64,000 nucleotides of DNA, taken from NCBI GenBank assembly GCA_963575745.1, contig CAUYUJ010000758.1, positions 524,360 to 588,359 on the forward strand, read 5' to 3'. This DNA is from Prorocentrum cordatum (Eukaryota; Sar; Dinophyceae; Prorocentrales; Prorocentraceae). The translations under genes were made by a program, and so were the position numbers. Positions 53,375 to 62,653 of this stretch are shown in pieces (within the stretch, counting starts at the first letter, position 1; the number at the start of each line of letters is the position of its first letter). Under the pieces are notes generated by a model. That model made no database searches. It was not told where the DNA came from and was given only the letters and a program-made list of their open reading frames with translations.

Positions 53375-54110
53375 GCTCTAGAGACGAAACGGCAGCGGCA
53401 CAAACATGAGTAGAGGAGGAGATAGGACGACGACGAGATGACAAAGATCTCTCTGCGGCACGGGCAATGACAAAATTGACCTGCTCAGCAAAAGCACCCG
53501 TGTAATATTCTGCGCTCTTGCACCCTCGTCCTCTAGCCTCAACATGCTCGTGTGCGCCATCGCATCTGCGCTCAAGTCCCTCCGCAACAACGGAGAAGGT
53601 AGTAGCTATCGTCCAGGGCATTTTCATGAAATTACCCTTGCTATCCTCTAATCCATACGCACATCCATGCAACGCCGTCTTAACAAACTCTAGTTGTCTC
53701 ATTAAACCTTTTTACCTGAGGGCCTCTCCAATAATAGCACTGGGTAGGCCACTCAATGCAAACAACGCCCCCGCTTTGTGCACAGCGCGGGCAATCTCCT
53801 GGAAATTCCAAAACAGGTATCTGAAATCAGTCCTAATACCACGAAGCCTACGCATCGCTTTACGGTTTCCAGCACGAAAATAATGCGCTTCGTTCACACA
53901 TTGCCAGGGAGAGCCTCCCGTGCAAGGCATAGGACCCCACAACGTAATATGTTTCCCTTGAACGTATTAATACCGTTCAATGCTATGCTAAGTCCCTCAT
54001 TCGTCCTCATATCTTCCTTCTCAGTGTATCGAATCACCTTGCATGGGTTATCGACAAAATTCGTTGGGTCTCCTATCCTGCTCTGAGAACCGCAACAGCA
54101 TTCTAACAAA
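53277..54110 (-). CDS. Methyltransferase-like region behind copia RNase H
   Basis: Three pieces read in order: LECCCGSQSRIGDPTNFVD with VIRYTEKEDMRTNEGL (54109-53894), GPMPCTGGSPWQCVNEAHYF with FRYLFWNFQEIARAVHKAGA (53942-53712), and FVKTALHGCAYGLEDSKGNF, MPWTIATTFSVVAEGLERRC, DGAHEHVEARGRGCKSAEYY (53702 onward). A Cys-Gly-rich SAM-loop-like start, a PC-T-G-G-S-P-W box and a His-Gly-Cys-Tyr-Gly-Leu box recall the motif I/IV order of cytosine methyltransferases. I associate this arrangement with proteins in dinoflagellate retroelements. Enzyme activity is an inference. Frames change at 53.9 and 53.7 kb. Confidence 0.5.
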
Positions 54111-54265
54111 ATCCTTTCCCGGGTCCACTGAGTGGCCGGGGCGCAATCTTCTCGGATCCAGAACTCTGTCTATCCAGTCCATCTACTCGGGCAATACTCA
54201 CCATCGCTGGAATCGCCATTCGAATGATATTACAATGGGTGATGATATTTGCTCTCTTTGTCACG

Positions 54266-54949
54266 CTAATTGTCAATGCGGTCAACCGTCAAACCTTGTT
54301 GGGTATTAACCGCATAGGCGCGGCGCCTATGATCTAACTTTTCGGGGTCAACGGGGCAATCACCGATTGCAGGCATGAGCGCAACAAGTCTCGGAACAGA
54401 ATGCCATCGTTTCAAACTCTGTCCCTGGCGTATCCATGTGTCCTTTTTGTTTAGAAAACTGGCAGCCGCAGCAGGTGGAGGATGAGGGAGAAAACGGTTG
54501 TTATTGGGAGTACCTTCCATATGTGTCGGTAACATCGAAGTATCGGACTCATTTTCACGATCCGCCATGTCAAACATTGTTTTCATTTCGCGATCAGAAC
54601 TTCTCTTGGTTATATTCTCCATCGCTCTCGTTTTCTCGGAGCTTCTGCTGTGACCTTCTTCGGCTAAGCCGGATGCGTCCGCAATCGCAACTGCGCTGGG
54701 AGCGCATGCCTCCGCGGCTTTGCCGGGGGCGGCCACAGCCGGTTTACCATTGTTTGGGCGCTTTTTCTCTTTGTTCATCTTTTTGCTCGGCATAGCAGCT
54801 CCTCTCCGCAAGGCAGAGCTGGGGGCCAAGCGGGGCTTCAGAATCCCCCCGGGTCTCAGGAGAAGCCCGTCTGAAAACAACGAGTCGGGATAGTCTTGGC
54901 ACCGCTTAGCGGCCCAGAATTTGGGTGTAACAGTGTTGACGATATACAA
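54266..54949 (-). CDS. Basic/disordered segment after RNase H
   Basis: Reads FWAAKRCQDYPDSLFSDGLL, then MPSKKMNKEKKRPNNGKPAV (lysine-rich), an Ala/Ser-rich part with a palindrome read GLA at 54661, and RLVALMPAIGDCPVDPEKLD at the end. It lies between RNase H and the methyltransferase-like region and may be a spacer of the polyprotein. No domain. Confidence 0.4.
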   Translation of the reverse strand: MYIVNTVTPKFWAAKRCQDYPDSLFSDGLLLRPGGILKPRLAPSSALRRGAAMPSKKMNKEKKRPNNGKPAVAAPGKAAEACAPSAVAIADASGLAEEGHSRSSEKTRAMENITKRSSDREMKTMFDMADRENESDTSMLPTHMEGTPNNNRFLPHPPPAAAASFLNKKDTWIRQGQSLKRWHSVPRLVALMPAIGDCPVDPEKLDHRRRAYAVNTQQGLTVDRIDN

Positions 54950-54954
54950 AACTT

Positions 54955-55599
54955 TTAAACCAAGCCAGAAGGTCGGTCAATGAATCTTTTGGTTCCTATA
55001 TCGGCAGCCTCGTTTTGAGTTCTGTCATGCTGGAGCTCAACAAGGCCGCGAGAAAACTGTTCGGACACAGCTGCAGCATCAATTCTATGTGTTCTCGGTA
55101 GATGCAGTAATTTCATTGATCCATCTGCCTTGATGACTTTACAGGCCGCTTGATTATCTTCCAAAACTAGATATCGCACTGGTCTGTCAAGCAGTATTTC
55201 CCAAAGCGATAGCGCCGCAAGCAGCTCTGTGCGCAACGCAAGGTCAGCAGCGACAATCTCTGCCTCGAGTGCACTGTGGGAAACATACGTTTGTCGTTGC
55301 GGCCCCATAGACTGTCCAGCTCTAGTGCATGGGCCCCAAATGGCTTGATAACTGGCACTGGTGCTCCGATGCGTGTGCGTGCGAATATCACTTGACAAGT
55401 CTGCATCATAATATTGATTTAACAGAACATCTCCCTTTTTGTCACCTACCCACGAAGTCATACGGTAATGGGAGGTACATTTGATACGACACATGAGGCG
55501 GAAGAGATCCATGTCTTGTTGTTCTGTCCATGTTGTAATACAACTGACAGCTCGACATACAGCACGGAGCAGGTCATATCTGGCCATTTCTCGCACCAT
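54955..55599 (-). CDS. Copia-type RNase H, active site intact
   Basis: Degrades the RNA strand during reverse transcription. Motifs: NQYYDADLSSDIRTHTHRST (first Asp), TYVSHSALEAEIVAADLALR (Glu), RYLVLEDNQAACKVIKADG (second Asp), PRTHRIDAAAVSEQFSRG and HDRTQNEAADIGTKRF (final Asp with the typical TKRF end). All copia RNase H positions are present. An upstream part (MVREMARYDLLRAVCRAVSC) joins the RT connection domain. The stop after PSGLV ends the frame. No palindrome lies inside this domain, but one near 55647 lies just before it. Confidence 0.8.
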   Translation of the reverse strand: MVREMARYDLLRAVCRAVSCITTWTEQQDMDLFRLMCRIKCTSHYRMTSWVGDKKGDVLLNQYYDADLSSDIRTHTHRSTSASYQAIWGPCTRAGQSMGPQRQTYVSHSALEAEIVAADLALRTELLAALSLWEILLDRPVRYLVLEDNQAACKVIKADGSMKLLHLPRTHRIDAAAVSEQFSRGLVELQHDRTQNEAADIGTKRFIDRPSGLV

Positions 55600-55829
55600 A
55601 AAGTATATTCATCAATACTTTTGCTGCAATAGGTTGAAGCACACCCGGCTGAGTCGGTGGCTCGGGGTCATCAAAGCTTGCTACTGCGGCGTCAAGGCCA
55701 AGAACTTCTATCTTCTGATCAGGAGGGCCTGAATCAACGTTGATTCGCAATGCTGACGCTATTGCCTCCTCAGCTGGGGAGTAATCCTCGCCTCGTGGGC
55801 CGCCCTGGCCATCTTCGAGATCAGTAAGT

Positions 55830-56720
55830 TCAGGGCCAAACGGGGTTCCCGCAACCGGATTCGGTGTCCGCTAATTGAGCATATAATGTTACACAGGACT
55901 CAAAGAACTCTGTCATGTCATATTCTACGACTTTGACTTGTTTCGGTTCCCTCGGCTGATGTGGCTCGGACGGCTGAGCCGCCGAGTCACCTCCCGTTTC
56001 CTCCTCGCTACTCTCGTCTGTGACGGAGGCGTTTTTCTTAGCCTTGGGAGGAGGCGGGTCTAAGATTGTAGGTAACTCCCCCTGCCATTCAACCGCTCGC
56101 GTTGACAATCTATGTTCGCATCCCAAATATCTTCCAACAGCTGTTGGAGGGTCTAGTTCTATTCCCTTGGGACAGTTCTCAGATGGTTCTTGCAATAATT
56201 TCCAGCCCTCAGCAAGCTTGTCGGCAGGTCCCGACAGCTTGAAAACGTCAACACAGATGATCAGAAAAACATGAAATTCTTTGTGGAAAAAACAGCTGCG
56301 CCACGGACTGCACTTCACAAAACCTTTTGCCGTGACATGTCCCTCACAATGCTGCTCCCAATATCCACCTGAATCAGGGTGCCCGTACAATGAGAGATGC
56401 AGCGGGCATACAGGATTACGCATGTGAGACCATTCCTTAAGAAATTCGTCTCGACGCAAGAAAACCCAAGTGGTGGTGCCTCCTAGCTTCGACTGAGTAT
56501 GGGCTTGGCGGGCGTCCGCTTGCTCGCTGCTATGGCCGTCGAATGGCTCGTAGGTGTCAGCTGCTTTGCTAGCCTGCATTGTAGCAGGGCTGCTGGAAAG
56601 TTCCTGAAAGAATGCCACATTCTTATTCTGATCTCTGACACTCGAACCATCAAAAACTACCCGACTTCTATACTTGCGATCTTTGTGTCCTAACGGAAAA
56701 CTCCGAGTTCTTTTCAACAA
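55830..56720 (-). CDS. Copia-type reverse transcriptase, motif C mutated
   Basis: RT motifs: KYRSRVVFDGSSVRDQNKN, LSSSPATMQASKAADTYEPF, SEQADARQAHTQSKLGGTTT (motif A region), PVCPLHLSLYGHPDSGGYWE and HVFLIICVDVFKLSGPADKL. The last should be the Y-V-D-D box. Here it reads C-V-D-V, because codon 56246-56244 is GTT (Val) where GAT/GAC is expected. Loss of the second Asp abolishes metal binding in this enzyme class. GRYLGCEHRLS follows, then an acidic tail (ESSEEETGG) with a palindrome at 55971, and MTEFFESCVTLYAQLAD. The frame is otherwise uninterrupted, which suggests a point mutation and not sequencing noise. Confidence 0.85.
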   Translation of the reverse strand: MLKRTRSFPLGHKDRKYRSRVVFDGSSVRDQNKNVAFFQELSSSPATMQASKAADTYEPFDGHSSEQADARQAHTQSKLGGTTTWVFLRRDEFLKEWSHMRNPVCPLHLSLYGHPDSGGYWEQHCEGHVTAKGFVKCSPWRSCFFHKEFHVFLIICVDVFKLSGPADKLAEGWKLLQEPSENCPKGIELDPPTAVGRYLGCEHRLSTRAVEWQGELPTILDPPPPKAKKNASVTDESSEEETGGDSAAQPSEPHQPREPKQVKVVEYDMTEFFESCVTLYAQLADTESGCGNPVWP

Positions 56721-56843
56721 GGATCGCTAATCGCCGACCAAAGTGAGCCGTCTTTCCCTTGAGTTCGGCAACCACATCGGAGTATTCTCTGACACCATCC
56801 TCTATCCATGTGCCTATATCGCGCAACATATCCCATTCTTTTC

Positions 56844-58367
56844 TCAAGGCTGCTGGGGCGTCTTTATTCGCCTTGGCCTCGTCTTTTGAAACCGATCTGG
56901 CGACGGCGGCATCAATGTGGGCGTGTTGCCAGTCGTCGGGAAGTTGGAAGGGTTCATCGACGATTGAGATAAGGTCAATAAAAGGGTTGTAAAGGTATGC
57001 AAATCAAACCTCTCTTTTTCACGATGACTGAGATCTGTAGCCGAGCTATGCTGTAATGGCATTCGAGGCACGCTTCGCCGCGATGCGGCGGCCGCCGGAC
57101 CCGGGGTCTGGCCTGCCTCGCTATTGTCCTCAGGCTTACCATCATCATCATCGGACAAAGGGCCCCTACCGGCTGAGCCGGAGGGAATTCCATCTCGTGC
57201 AATAGTACCTCCGCACCATGTCTGTTTCCACCAAATATCCTCATCATCCGAAAGATGTCCTACATAATCATCTCCCTCTGAGGATTCATCAGCCACAGAT
57301 GCGGCTTGGCCGCCCTGGGTAGGTCGCGACGCCGCCCCACGTCCGCTGCCAGGGGTGTAGCGCAGGCTGTCTCTCTTGAAACGACACAGCCGCTAAGCCA
57401 CCTTCGGCGCTGTTAGCCTGGCCTCAGGAAGGGCCGCAAGTGGCTGCGCCACTGCGGGTTCGGGCGGAGTCGGCGGATCATCCACATCCAGGCCAATGTC
57501 ACGCAGAAGGCCTAGGCCAGGGCCAGGATCTTCTATCCCGAGCCCCCCCTTTTCTGCCTTGTATTGTTCCACGGCCTGTCGGCGTTGTGCTTGATTCATG
57601 TTGAACCATCGTCCAGGATGCATCCCAGGGTTGGTGGACTCAGGTAGCTTGTTTTCAGCCATTGGGCACTGTGCTTCGGGTCTGGGTCTGTTACCCACAC
57701 TCGAGTTATAGGCACGTACTCGGGATCAGAATAAAGAACAACCCGGATGCTGCATGTCTTTCGACGACCTGTCAATGGAAGCTTCTGCGTCAGCTCTTCT
57801 TTTGTAAATCCAGCAACGATTCGTCTGTCCTCGAAGTATTCCATCGTGCCCAGGTTTTAAATTGTTTGAGCAAGAAGTTGTCGTTTCCGGGGAACCTTCT
57901 CACGCGGCTTAGCCGCTCGGCTTAGCCGCTGAGAAGATGGACTGTCTGTCCAAACGATACTCGAGTTGTGCGAGTGCCAGTTTTTGGTTCTTGTCTGCTG
58001 GATGGGAATCGCGCTGAGGATCCCTACCGTCGACTACCATAGGCTCGTCACCCACGCACAAACCTCCTGGGCCGTCTTCTTCTAAATCGGCCTCTGAGTC
58101 GAAGTGTGGAGCGCCCTCGCCTTCTTGAGAAGGCGGTGGCATAACAATAGCACGGTCATCAGCATTAAACATGGTGTCCGGTCGTATCACTGTGACTGGT
58201 AGTGGCCCGTCTGGGACGGCCGCAGCTTCTCCTGTTTCTGTAGGGATTGTGACGGAACGTACTTCAGTCGCCGCTTTCTCGCACGCTTTTCGCGAAAGGG
58301 AACTGAGGCGACTGGTCATCAGCAGTGCCATCTCAGATGTTGCTGTACACCTGGTCAGACTTCTCAA
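56844..58367 (-). CDS. Acidic linkers between integrase and RT
   Basis: Three segments: 58367-57909 (KACEKAATEVRSVTIPTETG, DADLEEDG-type acidic sequence, LALAQLEYRLDRQSIFSAAK), 57844-57393 (FTKEELTQKLPLTGRRKTCS, YSDPEYVPITRVWVTDPDPK, QAQRRQAVEQYKAEKGG) and 57296-56844 (acidic DESSEGDDYVGHLSDDEDI and a helical end). The frame changes exactly where two palindromes stand side by side (57904-57928). Such Asp/Pro-rich spacers are usual in copia polyproteins. No enzyme domain. Confidence 0.5.
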
Positions 58368-59221
58368 TGGTGGGTCGTTTTCCCTCTGGGGTACGCCCTG
58401 ATTCCATGTTCAGACCGTCCAATTGTCTCAGAGGGGCAACATAACTGTCTGGTCCAACCAATCCCCCCGCTTTGTGCACATACCCCAAATATATCCCTGG
58501 AGTCATCGTTGCGCCAGTCTTGGCGGTCCGAAACCTGGACTCAGGTGGAGGCACATAACGTACGAGGGACCCAAAAAGGAAGGAGCGGGGCATCCAACCT
58601 ACATCCAAAGCGTCGCTCCCAACTTGACTGTCCCTCCGCTGGGGTCCTAGTATTGTAGCATAAACAGAAATATCGGACAGCGTAGGTCCAATATGGTGGT
58701 GGAAGGCCAGCCTGCATGAGTAAGGCTCTGGCCCCCATCTGCACCACGCTATTTGCACGCTTAGCAACAGCGTTATGTTTCTTATTTCCTGGGTTGGTAG
58801 GATCATGGGCAATATTGAGCTCGCGACATGCCCTCGCAAGCTCTCTTGCACCATCTGCATAACAATATTCGAACTTCTCCTCCGGGGCTTTCAGGTTTAC
58901 TAAAAAGTTACAAACGTGAACCGCAGACTTGTCGTGCACACCCTGAGCGGCAAGAAAATCCGTAGCTCGGTCGCGAAAAGTCACACACGCGGTCTCATCC
59001 ATCGCAAACCAATGATCCATCGTCGTCAGGTGTCCGAACGGAGTGGGGTTAGCGGATGGGCGGGGAACCTGCAGCCCTTTGCGTTGCGCCTTGCGCCGTT
59101 GCTTTCTGATAGCTTTGGCCCAATTGCATACTGAACAATATGGGTTCTTGGGAGTATGAGTTAGAAGGTGCGGCAGGGGGGCTGCGGCCTTTTTGAGCCG
59201 CTCGGCAATGGTATCCGGCAC
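58333..59221 (-). CDS. Copia-type integrase, catalytic Glu replaced by Lys
   Basis: Would insert element DNA into the genome. The zinc-binding N-terminus reads LTHTPKNPYCSVCNWAK (His and Cys pair). Core: FGHLTTMDHWFAMD (first Asp), FEYCYADGARELARAC (second Asp) and NKKHNAVAKRANSVVQMGA, where the catalytic Glu of the D-D-E triad (usually AxxER) is a Lys codon AAG at 58762-58760. A second frame from about 58650 carries the C-terminal module FGSLVRYVPPPESRFR and TPGIYLGYVHKAGGLVG. Glu to Lys is a single G-to-A change. With it the enzyme should be inactive. No palindrome lies in this domain. Confidence 0.8.
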
Positions 59222-59537
59222 CTCAACCTCCGCGTCGTCTGGGTCTACATCTGGCGCTGCGTCGACGTCGACTAAGTCGACACCGTCAGCGTCTCCAACT
59301 TCACCCTCCTCGGGTTCTGGGGCCGCGTTGCACGCATTGGAGTCCAGTCCTCGGTTTATGTCGCAAGGAAGGTATCCCGAAACTCCGTGCCCATAAGGGC
59401 ACCTGTATGTGGCAGCGCAGGCCTCGGCTTTGCCGGGCTACTCGTCGCACTGACCGACGGCTTGACCGTGGTCGGGCAAAGGTGCGAGACTTTTGGAGGC
59501 AGCGATACCGGTCGGCGTCCGATTCCAACCGCTTTCG

Positions 59538-60000
59538 CTAGCTTTTCGAAGAGTAGAAGTAGGTGATGGTATCCGCAGAGTCTATTGAATATGGAAAAGC
59601 GGCCGCGATCTCAGTCGGCCGTCCATCAGCGTAGCTGCGGGCACCAATCAACTCATGTGTACGCAGGTCTATGGTTACGCGAGTCTGGACAGCATGGGGC
59701 GGGGGGCCCCCCGCCGAATCCACATTGCCCAGCAATGCCTTGGCGCCTGGCGTCACGCAACACCACCGCTCGAGGGGGTTCGCCCCCTCTAGCGGCAACC
59801 GCGCACATCCACTGACCCAGCGCCTCTTTGCCGGATAGGGTCAAGTATGGCATCTTGCCCTCAACGGCCAGGTCCACTCTTTGGCCATTGGGCAATAACA
59901 AGTAGGGTCTTTGGCCTGCTGGCCAGAAGAAGGTAAAGCCGTGATCCATGCACCGCTCTCCTACCGAAATCACGCACGGAGTCTCTGGCATGACTAAAGC
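59538..60000 (-). CDS. Region between protease position and integrase
   Basis: ETPCVISVGERCMDHGFTFF followed by PYLLLPNGQRVDLAVEGKMP has the form of the strand-rich region just behind the copia aspartic protease (TPAVLSVG-like). It is followed by PRAVVLRDARRQGIAGQ, and a second frame continues towards integrase. A stop codon interrupts just upstream (about 60016). Confidence 0.55.
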
Positions 60001-60007
60001 GTTAAAA

Positions 60008-60619
60008 CTACCACCCTACATAATCTTGCAGGTCCGACGCTCTGATCAGAGCTTCCGCAGTAGATGCCCTCGACTGAGTAGATATATGTCTGCGCGATTC
60101 TCCTGGGAATTTCCGCTTATCTTTGCTACTCGAAGGCAACTCTTTCAAGTCGTGGCGACGCGCCTTTCTCCAAGTGATAGTGAGTTCCTCAGTAGAGGGG
60201 TGAAAACGGACGCGGAGAGTGCACCTATCGTTGTTCCGATGTCGGACGCTACTCTTACTGGGGGGGTCGCACCAGTACTTCTCGATAGCGCCCCGAGAAA
60301 GGGGATACAGGAAATTCGCAGGGACATCGACGAGACTCTCGACCTGTTTCCTGCTTTCCTTGTGAAACTCACCGCCGGAGGGATTCCAGTAGTCTCCTCC
60401 GCCGGCGTCAGCAACAACTCTCAAAAACTTTGGGCTGGTCTGTCTCTGCCCCGGGAGGCCCCGAAACAACGGAGCAGAGCACGCTATGGCGCCCAAGCTG
60501 ACTTGGTCAGCGGGTCTCTCCTGGCCCCCCCGCGCTCCGTTTGACCGACGCGGGCTTCGCCGCATCCGTCGAGCAAGGAAGATAAGAAATAATACCCTTA
60601 ACACAATTATATGTATCAT
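60008..60619 (-). CDS. Possible protease region, unclear
   Basis: This frame reads PKFLRVVADAGGGDYWNPSG and ELTITWRKARRHDLKELPSS and ALIRASDLQDYVGW before a stop. A retroviral-type aspartic protease is expected here, but no Asp-Thr/Ser-Gly triad is visible (the nearest is DAGG), so protease identity is not claimed. A 23-bp palindrome stands immediately upstream, between this frame and the CCCH gag segment. Confidence 0.35.
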   Translation of the reverse strand: MIHIIVLRVLFLIFLARRMRRSPRRSNGARGGQERPADQVSLGAIACSAPLFRGLPGQRQTSPKFLRVVADAGGGDYWNPSGGEFHKESRKQVESLVDVPANFLYPLSRGAIEKYWCDPPSKSSVRHRNNDRCTLRVRFHPSTEELTITWRKARRHDLKELPSSSKDKRKFPGESRRHISTQSRASTAEALIRASDLQDYVGW

Positions 60620-60661
60620 TCCTCCAGCACTGGCGGCTGAGCCGCCAGTGCGGAGCCATTG

Positions 60662-62653
60662 TCACGGATGACCGTCCGTGGTCTGGGCAAACCAGCGCTC
60701 TTTGCCACGCGAGCACTTGCCCGTCTCCTTGAAGGAGCGACAGATCATGTCTTTGCCTTTGCCTTTGCCTTTATTATTGTCCCAATCTTTTTTACGTTTG
60801 TCGGAGTTACTGCTGGAGGCTCTCGAGCCACTGTTACCTCCCGTCGATGAGACATTGGCAGCGGCGGCATTGGCTTGTTTAGCTGTACGCTCGCACCCCA
60901 ATGATTGTCCCGCGTCGAGCTTCGATTGCTCCCACTTGTCGCGCTTAAGCTTCTCAGCGTCGGACAACCCTCTGTGGGCCTTATTGCAACCGTCGGCAGG
61001 TCCTCGACAATTCTTGGGATCTCGGAACCACGCGTAGCATGGAATAGTACTCTCTTTCCCACGCGATTTGTTGGATTGACTCCTGTTTTTCTGTTGCGCT
61101 CCTTTTCCACGTCCGCCCGTCGGGGTCTGAGATCGGCTCTGCCCCTTTCGGCCTCGATCCTTGGATCTCCCTCTGGGATTCTTATCCTGGGCAGGGGCGG
61201 CACTAGACTTCTATCCCGTACTCGGCTGAGCCAGCGCGGCATTCTTGGGTTTCTCATGATTAAAGAGACAACCTTTCCCCGCATATGGGCAGGTTTCGCC
61301 CTTGCGCACGTACTTACACGCCGTCTCGCCCTTAGTCAATACGCTTTTCATGGCATCAGTGGATTTCCCCCGTTTAGCTGCCACTTCTGCCGGAGCGGCT
61401 TTGCCGCCGGCATTCCTCCGGTTGTCATTGCCCCCGCCTCCGCCGAATCGTGCCAGCCTGGCGCGTTGATTCAAGGTGCCCTCATGCACGCTGATGTTCC
61501 ACTCTTCATATTCTCGCAACATCATTTCTTCAATCTGCTCCATCAGCCATTCGTAACTCTTCGCGCCATGTCCCATTTTATCTTTTGACATGTCGTATAG
61601 TTGGCATGCTAAATTCAACTTGCTCGGCGTTCTGCATTGCCCAATGAAGTGTGCATGAATCGAGGCTCTCATTTCATCAGACGGAGGTCGGGCGCCGTAG
61701 AGCTGTTGGTGTACGTCTGTCCATTCATTTTAAATATGATACCGATCAGCATCTGGCTTGCGGGGGTCAATAACAACCTTGAAGATATCACGCGAAATGC
61801 GATGTTGGCCCAACTCCGACCTAACAGAACACCAATGGCAAATGGCTCGTACCATCTCGCGTCCAGTTAAAAGCCTTCCCTCATTCTGGGCGCTGTATTC
61901 CATCCGAGTGATCTGTTGAAGGAAATGAATGCGATGACCAGGCTGGCTGCGGTTTCTTTGCATTTTATTGAATTTCTCAATCAGATTTGTGGCAGCCATG
62001 AGATCGAAACGCTGGAAACGCCTTGCATCTTTCAGCTGCTCATCGTCCACGGCTGGGCCCATAGCTTCCGTGATCCAGTACTGCGCCGCCTGGCTTTCAG
62101 GCGACGATCCGGCGATCGCACGGGCCGCATGCATTTGCCACTCCCGTATGTTTGTAACATCGGGGATGTCGAGCAAGTCAATCTTCTGATTGTTACCAAC
62201 CTGTCCCCATTGGACCAACGGCGTACTTTCATCAATAACTACTGCATCCTGCGGCCCGCCAGGGCCCTGAGGCCCCCCACGGCCGCCTCCGCCATCCGAG
62301 GGCCCCGAACCCCCCGGACTTCCTGGAGGCGATTAATACGGTCGTTTACCGTGGTCGTCGTAGCGCGTCGACATGATCTCGGCATTCGGAGCGTCACTCT
62401 TGATGCACCCTTCTCCGTCCTGCCCCGCCTCGCCCGACGACATAGTCGCCGTCGGCCCCGCAGGGCCATCCTTAGAAGATGGGCGGTTATTGGCGAGAAT
62501 GTTGTCGTCGTTAGACCCTGTCAATTTAATGTCAATTGGAAATCCATTCTCAGGGGCGCTCGGCTTAGCCGGACCCTCTAGGGCAGGACCGGGAACAATG
62601 AAATTGTGGCGCAACAACGGCCTCACATGAGTGTCTTGTGAAAGCAACGGCAA
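60662..62653 (-). CDS. Gag-like polyprotein with CCCH zinc fingers, frameshifted
   Basis: Segments in order: 62653-62333 (MPLLSQDTHVRPLLRHNFIV, acidic/Pro-rich, palindrome at 62561), 62218-61730 (MVQWGQVGNNQKIDLLDIPD, REWQMHAARAIAGSSPESQA, FQRFDLMAATNLIEKFNKMQ, SELGQHRISRDIFKVVIDPR: the helical capsid-like part), 61672-61211 (ACQLYDMSKDKMGHGAKSYE and the CCCH finger CKYVRKGETCPYAGKGCLFNH) and 60967-60662 (CRSFKETGKCSRGKE, a second, incomplete finger). Helical gag followed by Cys/His fingers fits RNA packaging. Frame breaks separate the segments. Confidence 0.65.

Larger units (their letters stand above)
44964..62571. repeat. Dispersed palindrome family CGGCTNAGCCG
   Basis: Exact CGGCTNAGCCG: 46242-46252, 48389-48399, 49636-49650, 50829-50841, 50938-50948, 51811-51821, 53044-53056, 54661-54671, 55971-55981, 57169-57181, 57904-57916, 57918-57928, 60628-60650, 62561-62571 (ranges include longer arms). 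Covarying forms: CGACTNAGTCG at 48878-48890, 53151-53169 and 59267-59281, and TGGCTGAGCCA near 45824. Shorter GGCTGAGCC: near 44964, 52262, 61222. CGGC-TTT-GCCG: near 49216, 54713, 59434, 61399. The best has 11-bp perfect arms around one base (60628-60650). Each can fold as a GC stem with a TNA or TTT triloop. Confidence 0.85.

Noticed and set aside
60008-60619. Aspartic protease of the copia element
   Set aside because: Position fits, but no Asp-Thr/Ser-Gly triad can be read in any frame I followed.
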